Positions 60,664 through 64,000 of a stretch of 64,000 bases of DNA are shown here, in pieces. Both the position numbers and the translations under genes were made by a program. The notes beneath the pieces were generated by a model. That model saw only the letters and a list, made by a program, of their open reading frames with translations, did no database searches and was not told the origin of the DNA. Source of the stretch: Microvelia longipes (taxonomy: Eukaryota > Arthropoda > Insecta > Hemiptera > Veliidae); NCBI GenBank assembly GCA_018340805.1, contig JACMZG010001908.1:12029235-12093234 (forward strand), given 5' to 3'. How positions within the stretch are numbered: position 1 is the stretch's first letter; each line of letters opens with the position of its first letter.

Positions 60664-61100
60664 ATGTCAGATAATATTGTGCGTGCGATATTGACGATCT
60701 TTTTAACAATACACCTCCTGACATTGCTATTGAAGCGAACTTGGTAAAAGAAAACTTGTTACCAACGAAATTGAAAAAGTTATATGACAAAGCAAGTAAC
60801 AATTTTAAAAGTTGGTGTCATGATCATAATATACAACAAGTAAGTGAAAATACTTTGCTTGTTTATTTTAATAATGAATGAAAAACAAAACAAGCGTCAA
60901 ACAAGTCTGCGGTCACTGTATTCAATGATCAAATCATCTTTGCTTTGTGAGAGAAACTTTTAATATCAAAAGCTATGCATCACTAATAGCGTTATTAAAA
61001 AGAAAAAAACGAAGGTTATGTTGCAAAGAAAGCGAATGTTTTTACTAAGAATCAAGTTGAAGACTTTTTGCATAATCATCAAACAAAGAGTTTCTTATGA
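60664..61100 (+). pseudogene. Decayed tyrosine recombinase (Crypton/DIRS-like)
   Basis: Three fragments in shifting frames. First: TPPDIAIEANLVKENLLPTK and LKKLYDKASNNFKSWCHDHN, QQVSENTLLVYFNN (about 60690-60880), resembling the SAM-like N-terminal DNA-binding domain of tyrosine recombinases. Second: SLRSLYSMIKSSLLCERNF (about 60905-60960), the conserved helix before the catalytic domain. Third: NEGYVAKKANVFTKNQVEDF (about 61010-61075). Catalytic R/H/Y residues would lie downstream and were not found. Crypton is favoured over DIRS or Ngaro because no reverse transcriptase is seen; certainty is moderate. Confidence 0.65.
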
Positions 61101-61230
61101 TAAAGGTAAGATAATTTTCAGTTGAAAAAATACTTTATTTTCAATGTCGACGTCTGGAGATAAAATCTTGTATGCACCTTGGGAGTAAAATGCCATTATT
61201 CCCTCGCAATAATTTCCAGTAAATAGCTAT

Positions 61231-61329
61231 AACTCCCTCGGCTTCGCCTCAGGAGTTAAACAAATAAATCCCTCGGCTTCGCCTCAGGATTTAAATCCTT
61301 TGGTTCCCTCGGCTTTTGCCTCAGGAACC
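61231..61329. repeat. Three covarying short hairpins
   Basis: Units at 61231-61257, 61266-61292 and 61302-61329 each have the form stem-CTC-GGC-TTC(or TTTT)-GCC-TCA-stem. The stems are AACTCC/GGAGTT, AAATCC/GGATTT and GGTTCC/GGAACC. The outer arms differ between units, but each remains complementary. Confidence 0.8.
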
Positions 61330-61389
61330 AACATAATGCTCAGGGGAATAATGACATTCTTTACTCCCTTGGTGCATAAATAACTATTA

Positions 61390-62394
61390 TTGTTCTGGAC
61401 ATTAATTATTAAATCACTTAAATAAACAAATTTTCGATGCAATAAAATCTAATTTTACATCCTAGCTACATGATCTACTAATACATTTTTTCTTACAATT
61501 AAACTAACATGAAATGGAGAAATAAGAGTTATGCCAAACTTAATATTTTCAACGTACTTAACAACAACAAAATATTAATGAACATCATGTTTTATAAACA
61601 TCAATGTTTATGATCATTAAAAAAAAGATTATAATTCTAAATAAAATATAAACTAACTATAAGATACAAGAAGATCCTTCCCTCTAATGCCCTAAAAACG
61701 CAAAAAATTAAAACTTCTTTGAATAACAATTAGACTCCCTAATTATTCTAAACTGAAAAAAAGTTGAAATTTACAAGTGAAATTAAGTTGCATTAATCAA
61801 CCCAACTCACAAGAGGGCTCGCAAAGTCCCCCCCCCCTCCACCATTCCCCTCTCACGCTGGAAGGAGGAAAGGGAGAACATCCCAAGTTTTCATAGCCTC
61901 TTCTTAATTTAGTACTAATTTTAATTTATACATTTATTCGCACTGCCTTTGCCCTTAAATGAGGGCAAAAATCGTGTACTGTGTATTTACTTAGATAATA
62001 TTAATTTGCCGTACAAATTTCTCCTACTTTTTAACTCGTTAGTCTTAAATTGATAAATAATTGTTACAGAATTTCTATACTTTAAAACTTTTCAGAATAT
62101 TTTCTTACAAATAAAAAAAAATTAAACTTTACGAAGAATGGTTAGTTTTGTAAATATATCATACATAAGAGTTCATGCGATTGGTTTTTAATTATAAGCC
62201 TTTACTTCATAGCTTTTGCGAATTTTAGGGATAAATAAATAATACAATAAAAAAAATTCTACTCTACAAAGTCAAAACTGATAACAAAATAATTCTATTT
62301 TATAAGCACAATCTCCAAAGAGCCGTGCTCGAGCACGGCAACCTCACGATTAACCTCCTCGTTGTTTTTTTGTTTTCATAGATTCAAAGATAAA
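61390..62394. other. AT-rich stretch
   Basis: No coding content seen. A short GCCGTGCTCGAGCACGGC palindrome lies near 62321-62338. Confidence 0.4.
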
Positions 62395-62760
62395 TAATCA
62401 AAAATAAATAAAAAGGGGTATCTACTAGTATTACCACAAAAATAGCATACAAGCATAGAATTAACACGAAACTAGCATACAAAGCGTTATCTACTAGAAT
62501 AACACGAAACAGCAACAAAGCGTTATCTACTAGAATTAACACGAAACTAGCATACAAAGCGTTATCTACTAGAATTAACACGAAAAAGCATACAAAATCT
62601 ACTAAAACAGCATACAAAGCGTTATCTACTGGTATTAAGATAACTAGCACACAAAGTATTATCTGCTAATATCAACACCAAACTAGCACACAAAGTATTA
62701 TCTACTATCTACTAATATTAACACAAAACTACCATACAAAGACCTATATACAAAAACTGG
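62395..62760. repeat. Tandem repeat of about 38 bp
   Basis: Eight or nine imperfect units with AACACGAAACTAGCATACAA and AGCGTTATCTACTAGAATT; some units lack part of the unit. The minus ORF of 88 codons across it is incidental. Confidence 0.85.
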
Positions 62761-64000
62761 CAATTTAAAGAAAAAATAATTGTCTGATCTTTCCACTAGT
62801 TTTTGCACGAAAATAATAAATATACATAATTTAATTTCTTTATTAGAACTTATTTCTTAGTTTAAACTCTGATTTTCTCTCAACATTAAAAATAAAATGA
62901 AATCTACAAAGGTTTTCTTTAATCCTCAAGGTCTAATAAACCTTCAGGTAAAATTAATTAAATCTATTTAATTAAAATTTAGATTAAACAACTCTTTCTT
63001 CACAAAGTTTTTTAATAAATTATTTAATTCAACCTAAAATTCAAAGGGAGCCTTGTTTAAATATGTTTTATTAAGAGCATTTTTTTGCTAAGATAATCAT
63101 TATACAGTGACTTGGTTTATTTGGGTTTAAATTTAGAATGAAATGGTTATTTTATAAATTCTGGCAAGGAAGCGAGCCAACTAATTTCTTACGGTATGCT
63201 TGATCTTAATAACGCTTACGTCTTGGTAAAGTTTTTTTTTAGTAAAGTTAAGTCTTAGTAATGGTTTATAGTCTAAGCAGAAGATTACTTCTAGATTCTT
63301 GAGTTTTCTTTGGATAGTACTTCGCTTCCTTAACTCCTATAAGGACCAAAACAAAAATTAAAAAAAACACGTCCGAAAAATAATATCAAATACTTATAAT
63401 TCAAAAAAAGCACTGCACAGCATTTTGCGTGCTCATAAAAGCTCGTGTTTAATAAAAGCATATTTGAGCTAAACAACAAAAATTTGAGACAAAAATTGAT
63501 GTAATTGTAAAGCTTTGACTATTGTATACATGAAGATTTTTAGCAATAAAAAGAATATTTATTTATTAAAGATTGGTTCTTTAAAGTATGTTAATCGACT
63601 TCGGGATAAAATCCGGTTCTAATCGATTCAGCATAAAAAATCTATAAAAAATTATCTTTCTCCCTGACAAAAATGTTTAACTTTTTGACTCAGCAAACCG
63701 GGTTGACATCATCACGACAACCCTATTAGTTCTCAATAGGGTAGCTGTCCTTCCCAAGGCTAATTTTTGTACTCAGTTTCGAAAATATTAATTTGCTCGA
63801 AATGTAGTGAGTTAAATAGAACCATTTGATATTATATCCACGCACAATTATATTGTGTTAACTATTCATGTTTTAAAACTAGGTGGTATTGCTAGTGATA
63901 CATGTTTTGCCAAGAATGATAACAGAAATAGAGGGAATACTGGTAAATATTTTACATTATATTATTCAGAATTTTTTGTTAAAGGCAGCGTGAGTTCAGG
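62761..64000. other. AT-rich right end of window
   Basis: No exon of the Culd-like gene and no other feature recognised. Confidence 0.4.

Overview
The window is nuclear DNA from an insect. It is AT-rich, its genes are split by introns of up to about 12.7 kb, and it is packed with short transposon derivatives and (TA)n microsatellites. The clearest evidence is a minus-strand gene for a CUB/LDLa receptor-like membrane protein, homologous to insect Culd, together with two exons of a glycoside-hydrolase-18 chitinase. The order of insect cannot be fixed from sequence reading alone.

Layout: 1-3.4 kb holds a 29-bp minisatellite and a 2.5-kb foldback element. 4.1-6.1 kb carries two plus-strand chitinase exons. 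7.07-12.04 kb is a single uninterrupted plus-strand ORF of 1658 codons built almost wholly of ankyrin repeats. 12-19 kb is a transposon-rich spacer with MITEs, a hAT-like element, a frameshifted GHITM-family copy and a decayed Gypsy integrase. 19-25.5 kb is AT-rich with little content. 25.57-54.11 kb is the Culd-like gene on the minus strand: six exons with canonical splice sites and matching phases, its 5' end not found. Its introns hold foldback elements, a decayed LINE, two hAT-like/TIR elements and microsatellites. 54.1-64 kb is upstream sequence with a second TIR element, a decayed tyrosine recombinase (Crypton-like) and tandem arrays.

The repeats are the most unusual content. (1) A dispersed family carries a head derived from the internal promoter of 5S rRNA, a GC-rich hairpin body and a shared tail; this is the design of a 5S-derived SINE. 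The 29-bp array near the left end looks like an expansion of its hairpin. (2) Two 540-bp elements with identical ends and perfect 8-bp target duplications sit nested in other repeats and give a relative order of insertion. (3) Several unrelated foldbacks share a CTGANGATG-hairpin-GAAA signature that resembles a hammerhead-ribozyme core. (4) Next to the recombinase remnant are three short hairpins whose stems differ by compensatory changes.

The genes do not form a pathway: the chitinase would act on cuticle or gut chitin, the Culd-like protein on the cell surface, and the ankyrin protein has no assignable role. No tRNA gene, CRISPR array or intact autonomous transposon was seen.
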